In this document: positions 1 through 6,912 of the stretch, in pieces
How the letters are laid out: each line of letters starts with the position of its first letter
Numbering within the stretch: the first letter of the stretch is position 1
Assembly: GCF_002307475.1 (NCBI RefSeq)
Contig: NZ_NTMH01000055.1
Span: 1 to 47,767 of the forward strand
Direction: 5' to 3'
Source of the DNA: Pantoea allii
GTDB lineage: Bacteria > Pseudomonadota > Gammaproteobacteria > Enterobacterales > Enterobacteriaceae
Length of the DNA: 47,767 nucleotides
Notes under the pieces: generated by a model
Told to the model about the DNA's origin: nothing
The model's database searches: none
The model's input: only the letters and a program-made list of their open reading frames with translations
Position numbers and translations under genes: made by a program

Positions 1-163
1 TTGCCTCGGCCCGGTGGGCCTCGCCCTTCGGGTGATGCTGGCGCATCAGCCTGAACCGCTTTGCGATTCAGTCGAACCTGCAGCAGGTTCTCATCCCGCA
101 CGTTTTACGCATAGCAAAAAGGCGCCTTTAGGGTGCCTTTCAACATTGGTGGGTCGTGCAGGA
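1..163 (-). repeat. 163-bp tandem repeat, copy 1, downstream of tRNA-Lys
   Basis: This copy matches 164-326 with two base differences that I can see (near 98 and 134). Read on the minus strand, each unit begins with the last 17-18 bases of tRNA-Lys including CCA, then a terminator-like hairpin, then a GC-rich spacer. The window begins inside or at the edge of this copy, so further copies may lie to the left. The arrangement resembles the repeats behind tyrT in E. coli, which also carry tRNA 3' ends; that comparison is from memory. Confidence 0.85.
116..140 (-). terminator. Imperfect terminator hairpin in repeat copy 1
   Basis: On the minus strand GGCACC and GGCGCC arms flank a CTAAA loop, followed by five T. 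One base change relative to copy 2 leaves an A-C mismatch in the stem, so this copy should terminate less well. Confidence 0.55.
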
Positions 164-326
164 TTGCCTCGGCCCGGTGGGCCTCGCCCTTCGGGTGATG
201 CTGGCGCATCAGCCTGAACCGCTTTGCGATTCAGTCGAACCTGCAGCAGGTTCTCATCCTGCACGTTTTACGCATAGCAAAAAGGCGCCTTTAGGGCGCC
301 TTTCAACATTGGTGGGTCGTGCAGGA
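164..326 (-). repeat. 163-bp tandem repeat, copy 2, overlapping the tRNA-Lys 3' end
   Basis: The right end of this unit is the real 3' end of tRNA-Lys (310-326 lie inside the tRNA). Copy 1 repeats that tRNA end without the rest of the tRNA. Inside the unit, 246-265 is an 18/20 match to the tRNA-Lys T arm in the opposite orientation, so the minus-strand RNA can form a T-arm-like hairpin. Confidence 0.85.
279..303 (-). terminator. Rho-independent terminator of the valUXY-lysV operon
   Basis: On the minus strand, seven bases beyond the tRNA-Lys CCA end, two GGCGCC arms flank the loop CTAAA and are followed by TTTTT. It is the first terminator after tRNA-Lys. Confidence 0.8.
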
Positions 327-385
327 TTCGAACCTGCGACCAATTGATTAAAAGTCAACTGCTCTACCAACTGAGCTAACGACCC
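310..385 (-). tRNA. lysV: tRNA-Lys (anticodon TTT)
   Basis: The reverse complement is a complete 76-nt tRNA with encoded CCA, acceptor arms GGGTCGT/ACGACCC, anticodon loop CTTTTAA and T loop TTCGAAT. It is the last tRNA of a four-gene minus-strand operon; in E. coli lysV has the same place after valU, valX and valY beside gltX. Confidence 0.97.
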
Positions 386-389
386 GAAG

Positions 390-465
390 TGGTGGGTGAT
401 GACGGGTTCGAACCGCCGACCCCCTCCTTGTAAGGGAGATGCTCTACCAACTGAGCTAATCACCC
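390..465 (-). tRNA. valY: tRNA-Val (anticodon TAC)
   Basis: The reverse complement is a 76-nt tRNA with encoded CCA, acceptor arms GGGTGAT/ATCACCC and anticodon TAC. It is identical in sequence to the two other Val copies and lies four bases upstream of tRNA-Lys. The gene symbol follows E. coli order. Confidence 0.97.
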
Positions 466-506
466 ACTTCGGTACTGCTTCACAAGAGTGTCATCTGACT
501 AAGATA

Positions 507-582
507 TGGTGGGTGATGACGGGTTCGAACCGCCGACCCCCTCCTTGTAAGGGAGATGCTCTACCAACTGAGCTAATCACCC
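507..582 (-). tRNA. valX: tRNA-Val (anticodon TAC)
   Basis: Second of three identical Val genes in the operon; complete 76-nt cloverleaf with CCA. The spacers on either side (41 and 48 nt) carry no other feature that I recognise. Confidence 0.97.
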
Positions 583-630
583 ATATCTTATCTCTTGCAC
601 ACTGCGGGCCATCTTAAACCTTGTTAAGAG

Positions 631-706
631 TGGTGGGTGATGACGGGTTCGAACCGCCGACCCCCTCCTTGTAAGGGAGATGCTCTACCAACTGAGCTAA
701 TCACCC
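631..706 (-). tRNA. valU: tRNA-Val (anticodon TAC)
   Basis: First tRNA of the minus-strand operon, complete with CCA. It begins about 10 nt after the expected transcription start of the promoter at 724-751. Confidence 0.97.
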
Positions 707-723
707 CCGCTGTGTGGAGTCGC

Positions 724-751
724 ATTATAGGGATAGTTGATTTTGAGTCAA
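724..751 (-). promoter_or_regulatory. Sigma-70 promoter of the tRNA operon, stringent type
   Basis: On the minus strand there is TTGACT, a 16-bp spacer and TATAAT, followed by the GC-rich discriminator GCGACTCC. A GC-rich discriminator is typical of stable-RNA promoters under ppGpp control. Confidence 0.85.
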
Positions 752-874
752 CGCTTTTTAAAACATAATTGTGCGTTCGGTTTAATTTTAAACATCCCGT
801 AGCGATTTTATCCAATGTGCTGGTTTTCTTAGCAGAAATATAGGGTTTGCTGGCGCTCAGCTGCCTTGCATGCA

Positions 875-902
875 TTGAGGATTCATCATCAGATGCTAGA
901 AT
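875..902 (+). promoter_or_regulatory. Putative gltX promoter
   Basis: TTGAGG, a 16-bp spacer and TAGAAT lie about 75 bp before the gltX start, divergent from the tRNA operon promoter. The match is reasonable but untested; E. coli gltX is known to have more than one promoter. Confidence 0.5.
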
Positions 903-976
903 ATGCGCACTCTTTTCGCGTCTAACCTGTTTTTTGTCATCCAGACAACGAACCTGCGCATTTAAGGCAATACTGA

Positions 977-2392
977 ATGAAAATCAAAACTCGCTTCGCG
1001 CCAAGCCCCACCGGCTTCTTACATGTAGGTGGCGCGCGTACCGCCCTCTACTCATGGCTCTTTGCCCGTCATCATCAGGGCGAGTTTGTGCTGCGCATTG
1101 AAGATACCGATCTTGAGCGTTCAACACCGGAAGCCATTGAAGCCATTATGGATGGGATGAACTGGCTGAGCCTGGATTGGGATGAAGGTCCTTATTACCA
1201 GACTAAACGTTTCGATCGCTATAACGCCGTTATTGATGAAATGCAGGAAGCGGGTACGGCTTATAAATGTTACTGCTCCAGAGAGCGTCTGGAAACGCTG
1301 CGTGAAACGCAAATGGCTAACGGTGAAAAACCGCGTTACGACGGCCGTTGCCGCGACAGCCATGAACATCATGCCGATGATGAACCGCATGTGGTGCGCT
1401 TCCGTAATCCACAAGAGGGATCGGTTATTTTTGATGACCAGATTCGTGGCCCGATTGAGTTCAGCAATCAGGAGCTTGACGATCTGATAATCCGTCGCAC
1501 CGATGGCTCACCGACGTATAACTTCTGCGTCGTGGTCGACGACTGGGATATGGGCATTACCCATGTTGTGCGTGGTGAAGATCACATCAACAACACCCCG
1601 CGCCAGATCAATATTCTCAAGGCTATCGGTGCACAGGTACCGGTTTATGCCCACGTTTCTATGATCCTGGGCGACGACGGTAAAAAACTGTCTAAGCGAC
1701 ATGGTGCGGTAGGCGTCATGCAATACCGTGATGACGGCTATCTGCCAGAAGCCTTGCTTAACTATTTAGTCCGTCTGGGCTGGTCTCATGGCGATCAGGA
1801 AATCTTCTCTGTCAAAGAAATGACAGAGCTGTTTAGCCTGGACGCGGTCAGTAAGTCCGCCAGCGCCTTTAATACCGAAAAGCTGCAGTGGTTAAATCAT
1901 CACTACATCAACGCGCTGCCGCCAGAATATGTGGCAACACATCTGCAATGGCACATCGAACAGCAGAATATTGATACCCGCACTGGCCCGGAGCTGGCGA
2001 AGCTGGTGACCTTGCTCGGTGAGCGCTGTAAGACGCTGAAAGAGATGGCGGCGTCATGCCACTATTTTTATCAGGACTTTTCAGAATTCGATGCCGATGC
2101 CGCGAAAAAGCATCTGCGTCCGGTTGCACGTCAACCACTGGAAGTGGTTCGCGATAAGCTGGCTGCATTGACTGACTGGAATGCCGAAACCGTGCATCAG
2201 GCGATTCAGCAGAGCGCGGATGAGCTGGGCGTAGGCATGGGTAAAGTGGGAATGCCACTGCGCGTTGCCGTGACCGGCGCAGGTCAGTCCCCAGGACTGG
2301 ATGTCACGGTGGAAGCGATTGGTCGCACCCGCAGTGTCGCGCGTATTGAAAAAGCGCTGGCCTTTATTGCCGAGCGCGAAGCACAGAACTAA
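977..2392 (+). CDS. gltX: Glutamate--tRNA ligase
   Basis: Cytoplasmic class I aminoacyl-tRNA synthetase that charges tRNA-Glu with glutamate using ATP. The protein has 471 residues, the same as E. coli GluRS. The N-terminal Rossmann signature PSPTGFLHVGG spans residues 9-19 and the KLSKR form of the KMSKS loop spans 237-241. Cys98, Cys100 and Cys125 of the zinc site are kept, but residue 127, where E. coli has a His ligand as I recall, is Asp; His129 and His131 are close by. The ATG is preceded by AAGG at a 9-base distance. It is divergent from the valU operon as in E. coli and ends at a strong hairpin. Confidence 0.98.
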   Translation: MKIKTRFAPSPTGFLHVGGARTALYSWLFARHHQGEFVLRIEDTDLERSTPEAIEAIMDGMNWLSLDWDEGPYYQTKRFDRYNAVIDEMQEAGTAYKCYCSRERLETLRETQMANGEKPRYDGRCRDSHEHHADDEPHVVRFRNPQEGSVIFDDQIRGPIEFSNQELDDLIIRRTDGSPTYNFCVVVDDWDMGITHVVRGEDHINNTPRQINILKAIGAQVPVYAHVSMILGDDGKKLSKRHGAVGVMQYRDDGYLPEALLNYLVRLGWSHGDQEIFSVKEMTELFSLDAVSKSASAFNTEKLQWLNHHYINALPPEYVATHLQWHIEQQNIDTRTGPELAKLVTLLGERCKTLKEMAASCHYFYQDFSEFDADAAKKHLRPVARQPLEVVRDKLAALTDWNAETVHQAIQQSADELGVGMGKVGMPLRVAVTGAGQSPGLDVTVEAIGRTRSVARIEKALAFIAEREAQN

Positions 2393-2399
2393 TAAAAAA

Positions 2400-2424
2400 A
2401 CCGGAAGCATTACGCTTCCGGTTT
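2400..2424. terminator. Bidirectional terminator between gltX and yfeC
   Basis: CCGGAAGC and GCTTCCGG arms flank the loop ATTAC. The plus side is followed by a T-rich run and the minus side by seven T, so it can end both convergent genes. It starts 8 bases after the gltX stop and touches the yfeC stop. Confidence 0.88.
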
Positions 2425-2425
2425 C

Positions 2426-2809
2426 TTACTCTTCACTAATCCCCAGACGGCCGAGTACACCTTTAATCCCTTCCCGCAGAATCAACGCCGTAAGCTGATC
2501 TTGTTCATTCTGACTCATTTGCTGGACAGAGCTTATCAATAACGCAGGTAAAGAATTCGCTGGAGGCGTGTAATTTGCCGTGGGTTCATTAAGATTGCGC
2601 GTCGACTGAATGAAACTTTTCACGCGTTCATCAATATGAATCAGTCTTGCTTTTCCGCCCTGAACACCCGGCTTTGGCGTGGTCGTCCAGTTCTCGCGTT
2701 TGATCCATTTGTTCACCGTCTGCCGACTGTAGCCCGTTTCGATTGCCAGTTCTTCCGGAGTTAGCCATTCCTTTTTCACGATGCTGTCCCTGTTAAATAC
2801 ATTAGCCAT
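2426..2809 (-). CDS. yfeC: YfeC/YfeD-family putative DNA-binding regulator
   Basis: Small putative regulator of 127 residues in the YfeC family (DUF1323 type). A helix-turn-helix appears at residues 16-40 (WLTPEELAIETGYSRQTVNK), followed by a basic KARLIH segment; the C-terminal third is helical and ends in LLREG-like repeats seen in this family. Its place beside gltX matches E. coli yfeC. The ATG has no good ribosome site. An in-frame GTG eleven codons downstream (2776) is preceded by CAGGGA at good distance and could be the real start, giving about 116 residues. Target genes are unknown. Confidence 0.85.
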   Translation of the reverse strand: MANVFNRDSIVKKEWLTPEELAIETGYSRQTVNKWIKRENWTTTPKPGVQGGKARLIHIDERVKSFIQSTRNLNEPTANYTPPANSLPALLISSVQQMSQNEQDQLTALILREGIKGVLGRLGISEE

Positions 2810-2855
2810 ACATATTACAGCAAATCGTAACGCGTGAAAGTAACTGGAAACGAAA

Positions 2856-2883
2856 TTGCCTTTTGTCTCTCAACAAAAGGCAA
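2856..2883 (-). terminator. Terminator after the formate/nitrite channel gene
   Basis: An 11-bp perfect stem (TTGCCTTTTGT with its complement) encloses a 6-base loop just past the stop of the 2891-3679 gene; on the minus strand it is followed by TTTCGTTTCC. Confidence 0.75.
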
Positions 2884-2890
2884 AGAAAGT

Positions 2891-3679
2891 TTATTGCGCG
2901 GTGCGTGGCTGCTCGGCAGCGGGGCGGAAAGCGAGGAAGTAAGCCAGACCAACGAAGACGGCACCGCCAACGGCGTTACCTAAGAATACCGCCACGAAAT
3001 TGGGGAAATATTCAGCCCAGCTCATCTGTCCGGCGAAAATCGCAGCAGGGATGATGAACATATTCGCGACAACGTGCTGGAAGCCAATGGCGACGAACGC
3101 CATAACCGGGAACCACATAGCGAAAATTTTGCCTACCACGTCTTTACTGGCGAATGCCAGCCACACGGCAAGACATACCAGCCAGTTACAGCCGATGCCA
3201 GAGATAAAGGCGTGCAGGAAATCGGCATGCACTTTTGCGTTAGCAATAGCCAATGTCTTTTTCAGGTAGTCGCCTTCGGTCATGGCCAGCATATGCCCAA
3301 AGAACCAGGCGATAGCGATGCTGCCAAGGAAGTTCGCAATGGTTACCCAGAACCAGTTACGTAATACGCTGTAGCCACTTACGCGGCGTGCAAACCAGGC
3401 AACAGGCAACGTCATCATATTGCCGGTTAACAGCTCGCCACCGGCCAGAATGGTCAGGATTAAACCGACCGGGAACACCGCAGCACCTAAAAAGCCGCCA
3501 AATGAACCCCAGCCCGCTGGGAGTGAGTTGATAACGTGGACATCCAACAAGAAGCCTGTAGCGATGAAGGCGCCTGCCATGAAGCCAAGAATAATTAAGG
3601 AACTAATGGAGGCATGGCTTTTTGCCACGCCAGCCTGAATCGCCAGTTGGGCGATCTCTTTGGGTGTATGCAGCGACAT
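2891..3679 (-). CDS. Formate/nitrite transporter (FNT) family protein
   Basis: Predicted inner-membrane pentameric channel for small monovalent anions such as formate or nitrite. The 262-residue length fits the FocA/NirC family. Family marks visible are AGGELLTGNMM at 79-89, GIGCNW at 161-166 and the pore histidine in FQHVVANMF (His202), with six hydrophobic segments. It stands alone, convergent with nothing and ended by its own hairpin; it is not next to pflB or nir genes, so the exact substrate is open. The ATG is preceded by an AGAG-type ribosome site. Confidence 0.92.
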   Translation of the reverse strand: MSLHTPKEIAQLAIQAGVAKSHASISSLIILGFMAGAFIATGFLLDVHVINSLPAGWGSFGGFLGAAVFPVGLILTILAGGELLTGNMMTLPVAWFARRVSGYSVLRNWFWVTIANFLGSIAIAWFFGHMLAMTEGDYLKKTLAIANAKVHADFLHAFISGIGCNWLVCLAVWLAFASKDVVGKIFAMWFPVMAFVAIGFQHVVANMFIIPAAIFAGQMSWAEYFPNFVAVFLGNAVGGAVFVGLAYFLAFRPAAEQPRTAQ

Positions 3680-3976
3680 ATATTCTCTATTGATTTTAGT
3701 ATTGGAGCGAAAACGCCTGGTTGAAGAACGGTGCGCTGGAGAAAACCATGCAGCCGTATTACATAGCGGGCTAAGTTTTACACGACATTACAGGGAAGAC
3801 AAGATAATTCCTATAACATATTTAACCGCGTATTAACCTAGCAGCCGATAAAAAATTACTCATCAAACCCAGGCTCCTTTCATGATGTTAACAAGGGCAA
3901 GAGAGAAACAAACGCCCGTCATCACGCTGAGTTTGCCGTCTTTTTCAGCGATCAAACACAGAATGTGATTTTGCCG
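3680..3976. other. Intergenic region upstream of the FNT gene and tRNA-Ala pair
   Basis: About 300 bases without a supported gene. It should hold the FNT promoter on the minus strand; I do not see a convincing -35/-10 pair. The right half is AT-rich. No repeat or RNA gene recognised. Confidence 0.6.
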
Positions 3977-4005
3977 TTGACACTCCATGGGGGGTTTCAT
4001 ATTAT
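3977..4005 (+). promoter_or_regulatory. Sigma-70 promoter of the tRNA-Ala operon
   Basis: TTGACA, a 17-bp spacer and TATTAT: consensus -35, optimal spacing, near-consensus -10, located 37 bp before the first tRNA-Ala. Confidence 0.88.
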
Positions 4006-4010
4006 GCCGT

Positions 4011-4035
4011 CCGTCGCTTAACACGACGGTTTTTT
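4011..4035 (+). promoter_or_regulatory. Terminator-like hairpin in the tRNA-Ala leader
   Basis: CCGTCG and CGACGG arms flank a 7-base loop and are followed by six T, only 6 bases before the mature tRNA. The stem starts at about the expected transcription start, so it may be a promoter-proximal attenuator or a leader element used in 5' processing. Confidence 0.5.
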
Positions 4036-4041
4036 CGGTAC

Positions 4042-4117
<76 letters not shown>

Positions 4118-4163
4118 AACTTCTTCCCAAAAGTTTGGCACTGAAAAAACGATTTCCAGATGT

Positions 4164-4239
<76 letters not shown>

Positions 4240-4246
4240 AATCTCT

Positions 4247-4271
4247 GGCTTTTCAGCCATTATCATTTTGT
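4247..4271 (+). terminator. Weak terminator after the tRNA-Ala pair
   Basis: A 5-bp stem (TGGCT/AGCCA) with a short loop lies 7-8 bases after the CCA end, followed by the T-rich TTATCATTTTG. Weak but the only candidate in this gap. Confidence 0.45.
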
Positions 4272-4389
4272 TCGTAGCGCTTGCTTATAAGCACATCTGT
4301 TATATATATCCCGCTTATCGCCTCCTGACATCTTTCAACTGCACTGCGTTGCATTCTCATTCCACTTAACGCCTGGATTCCGCCCCCGT

Positions 4390-5154
4390 TCAACCTAATT
4401 GCTGCAACAGCCATCGACTGAAATCATTAAGGCGTGAAGTAAATTCCGCAACAGTTGCCTGTGGCGTCTTGCTCTCTGCTAAAAAGAAGGTGATCGCGTC
4501 TTCACGTTCCGGATAAAGCGCAACGAATCGTACAACATGATCCTCCAGGCTGCGTGGCCAGTCGATATCGTTATCTGTGCGTAACATATTGGTTGAGCGA
4601 ATCAGTTTTCTGGCCGCCGCGCGCTGATATTGCTGCTGCTCACGAGCCTGGCTGGCGCGGGATAATAACGTGGCATAGCCACTCAATACCGCTGCGACAT
4701 CACCGTTTATTGCCCGTGCCAACGCGCGGGACGGGCGGAAACGTTCAAAGTACACAGAGAGATCCAGGCCATAGAGGCAGCGGCAGTGGTGCTTTAACCA
4801 GTAGCCCCAGGAAAGGCGGTTTTCCGGCGCGAGTGCCTCATTGACCGTGCCGATATCAAAATCGACTTTACTCACCACAGGATGCTCTTCCGCCAGTGCC
4901 TGTTTTAACGCTGACAGTCTGTCTTGCTGCTCTTGCCGGAGTGGATGGCTGAAGAGTAAACACAGATCTAAATCCGATCTGCACTTGACGGCGTTTCCGC
5001 ACGCCACGCTACCGTAAAGATAAATGCTGTGCAGGCCATCCCGATAGTCAGCGCTCAGACGGGCCACGGCTGCGTTGACGACAGCCTGAAACGCCGGCTG
5101 AATGTCAGCTGTCGGCAGCGTGGGAATATAGCCGTCGGGGTCCAGACTCATCAT
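4390..5154 (-). CDS. AadA-like nucleotidyltransferase (putative aminoglycoside adenylyltransferase)
   Basis: The 254-residue protein has an N-terminal nucleotidyltransferase fold: LYGS at 46-49 and DLD at 61-63, with a further acid in KVDFD near residue 98. The remainder is helical and of the length of ANT(3'')/AadA-type enzymes, which transfer AMP to streptomycin or spectinomycin. A chromosomal, stand-alone gene of this kind often has another or no resistance role, so the substrate is unknown. Two tandem ATGs occur; AGGAG lies only two bases before the first, so the second (5151) has better spacing. No cassette or mobile element flanks it. Confidence 0.75.
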   Translation of the reverse strand: MMSLDPDGYIPTLPTADIQPAFQAVVNAAVARLSADYRDGLHSIYLYGSVACGNAVKCRSDLDLCLLFSHPLRQEQQDRLSALKQALAEEHPVVSKVDFDIGTVNEALAPENRLSWGYWLKHHCRCLYGLDLSVYFERFRPSRALARAINGDVAAVLSGYATLLSRASQAREQQQYQRAAARKLIRSTNMLRTDNDIDWPRSLEDHVVRFVALYPEREDAITFFLAESKTPQATVAEFTSRLNDFSRWLLQQLG

Positions 5155-5310
5155 GGCTCCTGTTAAACAAACATAACCGATGGAAAGAGGGGATTCGCTC
5201 TGGATTATAATCGGGGCGCGCTCCCACTAGTCGGGCAGTATTGATGAGTGTGGTAAGCGTGATCAAGCATTGTGTCTGAACACAAGCCAGCAAACAGGCG
5301 GGATAAAGAC

Positions 5311-5340
5311 AAAAAAGGCGAGTCATTTGACTCGCCTTAA
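5311..5340 (-). terminator. Terminator of nupC
   Basis: On the minus strand an 11-bp arm ending GAGTCA and its complement form a long stem followed by six T, about 20 bases after the nupC stop. Confidence 0.9.
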
Positions 5341-5359
5341 TGTTTTGCAGAGCGCTAAC

Positions 5360-6550
5360 TCAGAATGCCAGTACCAGGCCTGCAATCGCCGCAGACAGCA
5401 CGCTGACCAGGGTTGAGCCGTACAGCAGTTTCAAACCAAAGCGTGAAACCACGTTACCTTGCTCTTCGTTCAGGCCCTTGATCGCACCGGCAACGATACC
5501 GATAGACGAGAAGTTAGCGAACGAGACCAGGAACACCGACAGGATGCCTTCTGCATTGGGTGACAGCTGACCGGCAACTTTCTGCAGATCCATCATAGCC
5601 ACAAACTCATTGGAAACCAGTTTCGTTGCCATGATGCTGCCAACCTGCAGCGCTTCGCCAGACGGCACGCCCATTACCCAGGCAAACGGATAGAAGACAT
5701 AACCCAGCACGCCCTGGAAGGTGACACCGAAAATGAAGTCAAACAGCGCGTTCAGGCCGGAAATCAGTGCGATAAAACCAATCAGCATGGCCGCAACGAT
5801 AATGGCGACGCGGAAACCAGCAAGAATGTATTCGCCCAGCATCTCAAAGAAGCTCTGACCCTGATGCAGGTCCTGCAACTGCAGATCTTCTTCGCTGTCT
5901 ACGCGGTAAGGGTTAATGAGCGACAGCACAATAAAGGTACTGAACATATTCAGCACCAGCGCCGCGACCACATACTTAGGCTGCAGCATGGTCATGTAAG
6001 CACCCACGATAGACATAGAAACCGTCGACATCGCGGTTGCCGCCATGGTGTACATACGACGTTGTGACATTTTGCCCAGGATATCTTTGTACGCGATAAA
6101 GTTCTCAGACTGTCCCAAAATCAGAGAGCTTACGGCGTTAAACGATTCCAGTTTGCCCATTCCGTTAATCTTGGACAACACAGTACCGATACCGCGAATC
6201 ACCCATGGCAGGATGCGGAAGTGCTGAAGAATACCGATCAGCGCCGAGATGAAGACAATGGGGCACAGCACGTTCAGGAAGAAGAAGGCGAGGCCTTTAT
6301 CATTCATGTTGCCAAAGACGAAATTAGTGCCCTGAGCCGCATATTTCAGAAGATGATCGAAGAAACCGGCAAATCCTTTGACGAAGCCCAGACCGGCTTC
6401 TGAGTTCAGGAAGAACCATGCCAGAATGATTTCGATGACCAGAAGCTGTACGATGTAGCGAATTCGAATACTTTTTCTGTCGTGGCTGACCAGCAAGGCC
6501 AGCACACCGACAACCACTAGTGCTAAAAGAAACTGCAAAATATGGGACAT
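5360..6550 (-). CDS. nupC: Nucleoside permease NupC
   Basis: Concentrative nucleoside transporter of the inner membrane, driving uptake of pyrimidine nucleosides and adenosine with protons. The 396-residue length is close to E. coli NupC (400). Family marks are visible in the middle (FNAVSSLILGQSENF, residues about 138-152) and near the C terminus (SFANFSSIGIVAGA). Ten or so hydrophobic helices are evident. The ATG has GGAG at 5-6 bases. It is divergent from mntH as in E. coli. In E. coli it is under CRP/CytR control; I do not see a convincing site here. Confidence 0.97.
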   Translation of the reverse strand: MSHILQFLLALVVVGVLALLVSHDRKSIRIRYIVQLLVIEIILAWFFLNSEAGLGFVKGFAGFFDHLLKYAAQGTNFVFGNMNDKGLAFFFLNVLCPIVFISALIGILQHFRILPWVIRGIGTVLSKINGMGKLESFNAVSSLILGQSENFIAYKDILGKMSQRRMYTMAATAMSTVSMSIVGAYMTMLQPKYVVAALVLNMFSTFIVLSLINPYRVDSEEDLQLQDLHQGQSFFEMLGEYILAGFRVAIIVAAMLIGFIALISGLNALFDFIFGVTFQGVLGYVFYPFAWVMGVPSGEALQVGSIMATKLVSNEFVAMMDLQKVAGQLSPNAEGILSVFLVSFANFSSIGIVAGAIKGLNEEQGNVVSRFGLKLLYGSTLVSVLSAAIAGLVLAF

Positions 6551-6795
6551 GATTGCTCCAAATTTGAGGAGGATTGTATTTTGCTGCGTATTCTATGTAA
6601 CGGCTTACCGAAAAACGAGATCTCTACCACAATATAAGTATTCAATATCGCCAAATTTCTCAGAAAACTCTCACCGATCACGCCCTGTAACCAAATTGTT
6701 CACATCATATTCACTTAAATCTATTGTCTGTAATTTACACAACACGTAGAGTGACGGAATTGCGCCTTAAGTTGTAGGGTTTTTACATACCCAGG

Positions 6796-6813
6796 GTATA
6801 GCAAAGGCTATAC
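6796..6813 (+). promoter_or_regulatory. MntR operator of mntH
   Basis: GTATAGC-AAAG-GCTATAC is a perfect 7-bp inverted repeat with a 4-base centre, about 100 bp before the mntH start. It matches the MntR box layout known upstream of mntH in E. coli (ATAGC-N4-GCTAT core). MntR with Mn2+ would repress here. The rest of the 362-bp nupC-mntH gap is AT-rich promoter DNA with no gene. Confidence 0.85.
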
Positions 6814-6912
6814 TTCATAGCACTATCTATTACAGCGATTACCAAAACCAAATTTCACTTGCGCCTGCGTCGCCTTAAGCTGCACAGGTAAAACAAAGAC
6901 AGGGTAGCCACT

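Noticed and set aside
1..163. CRISPR-like reading of the left-edge repeats
   Set aside because: The unit is 163 bp with no short repeat/unique spacer pattern; it is a tRNA-end tandem duplication.
6670..6720. Possible CRP site in the nupC promoter (TGTGAAC and GGTTACA segments)
   Set aside because: Only one half-site fits and spacing is wrong for a CRP dimer.
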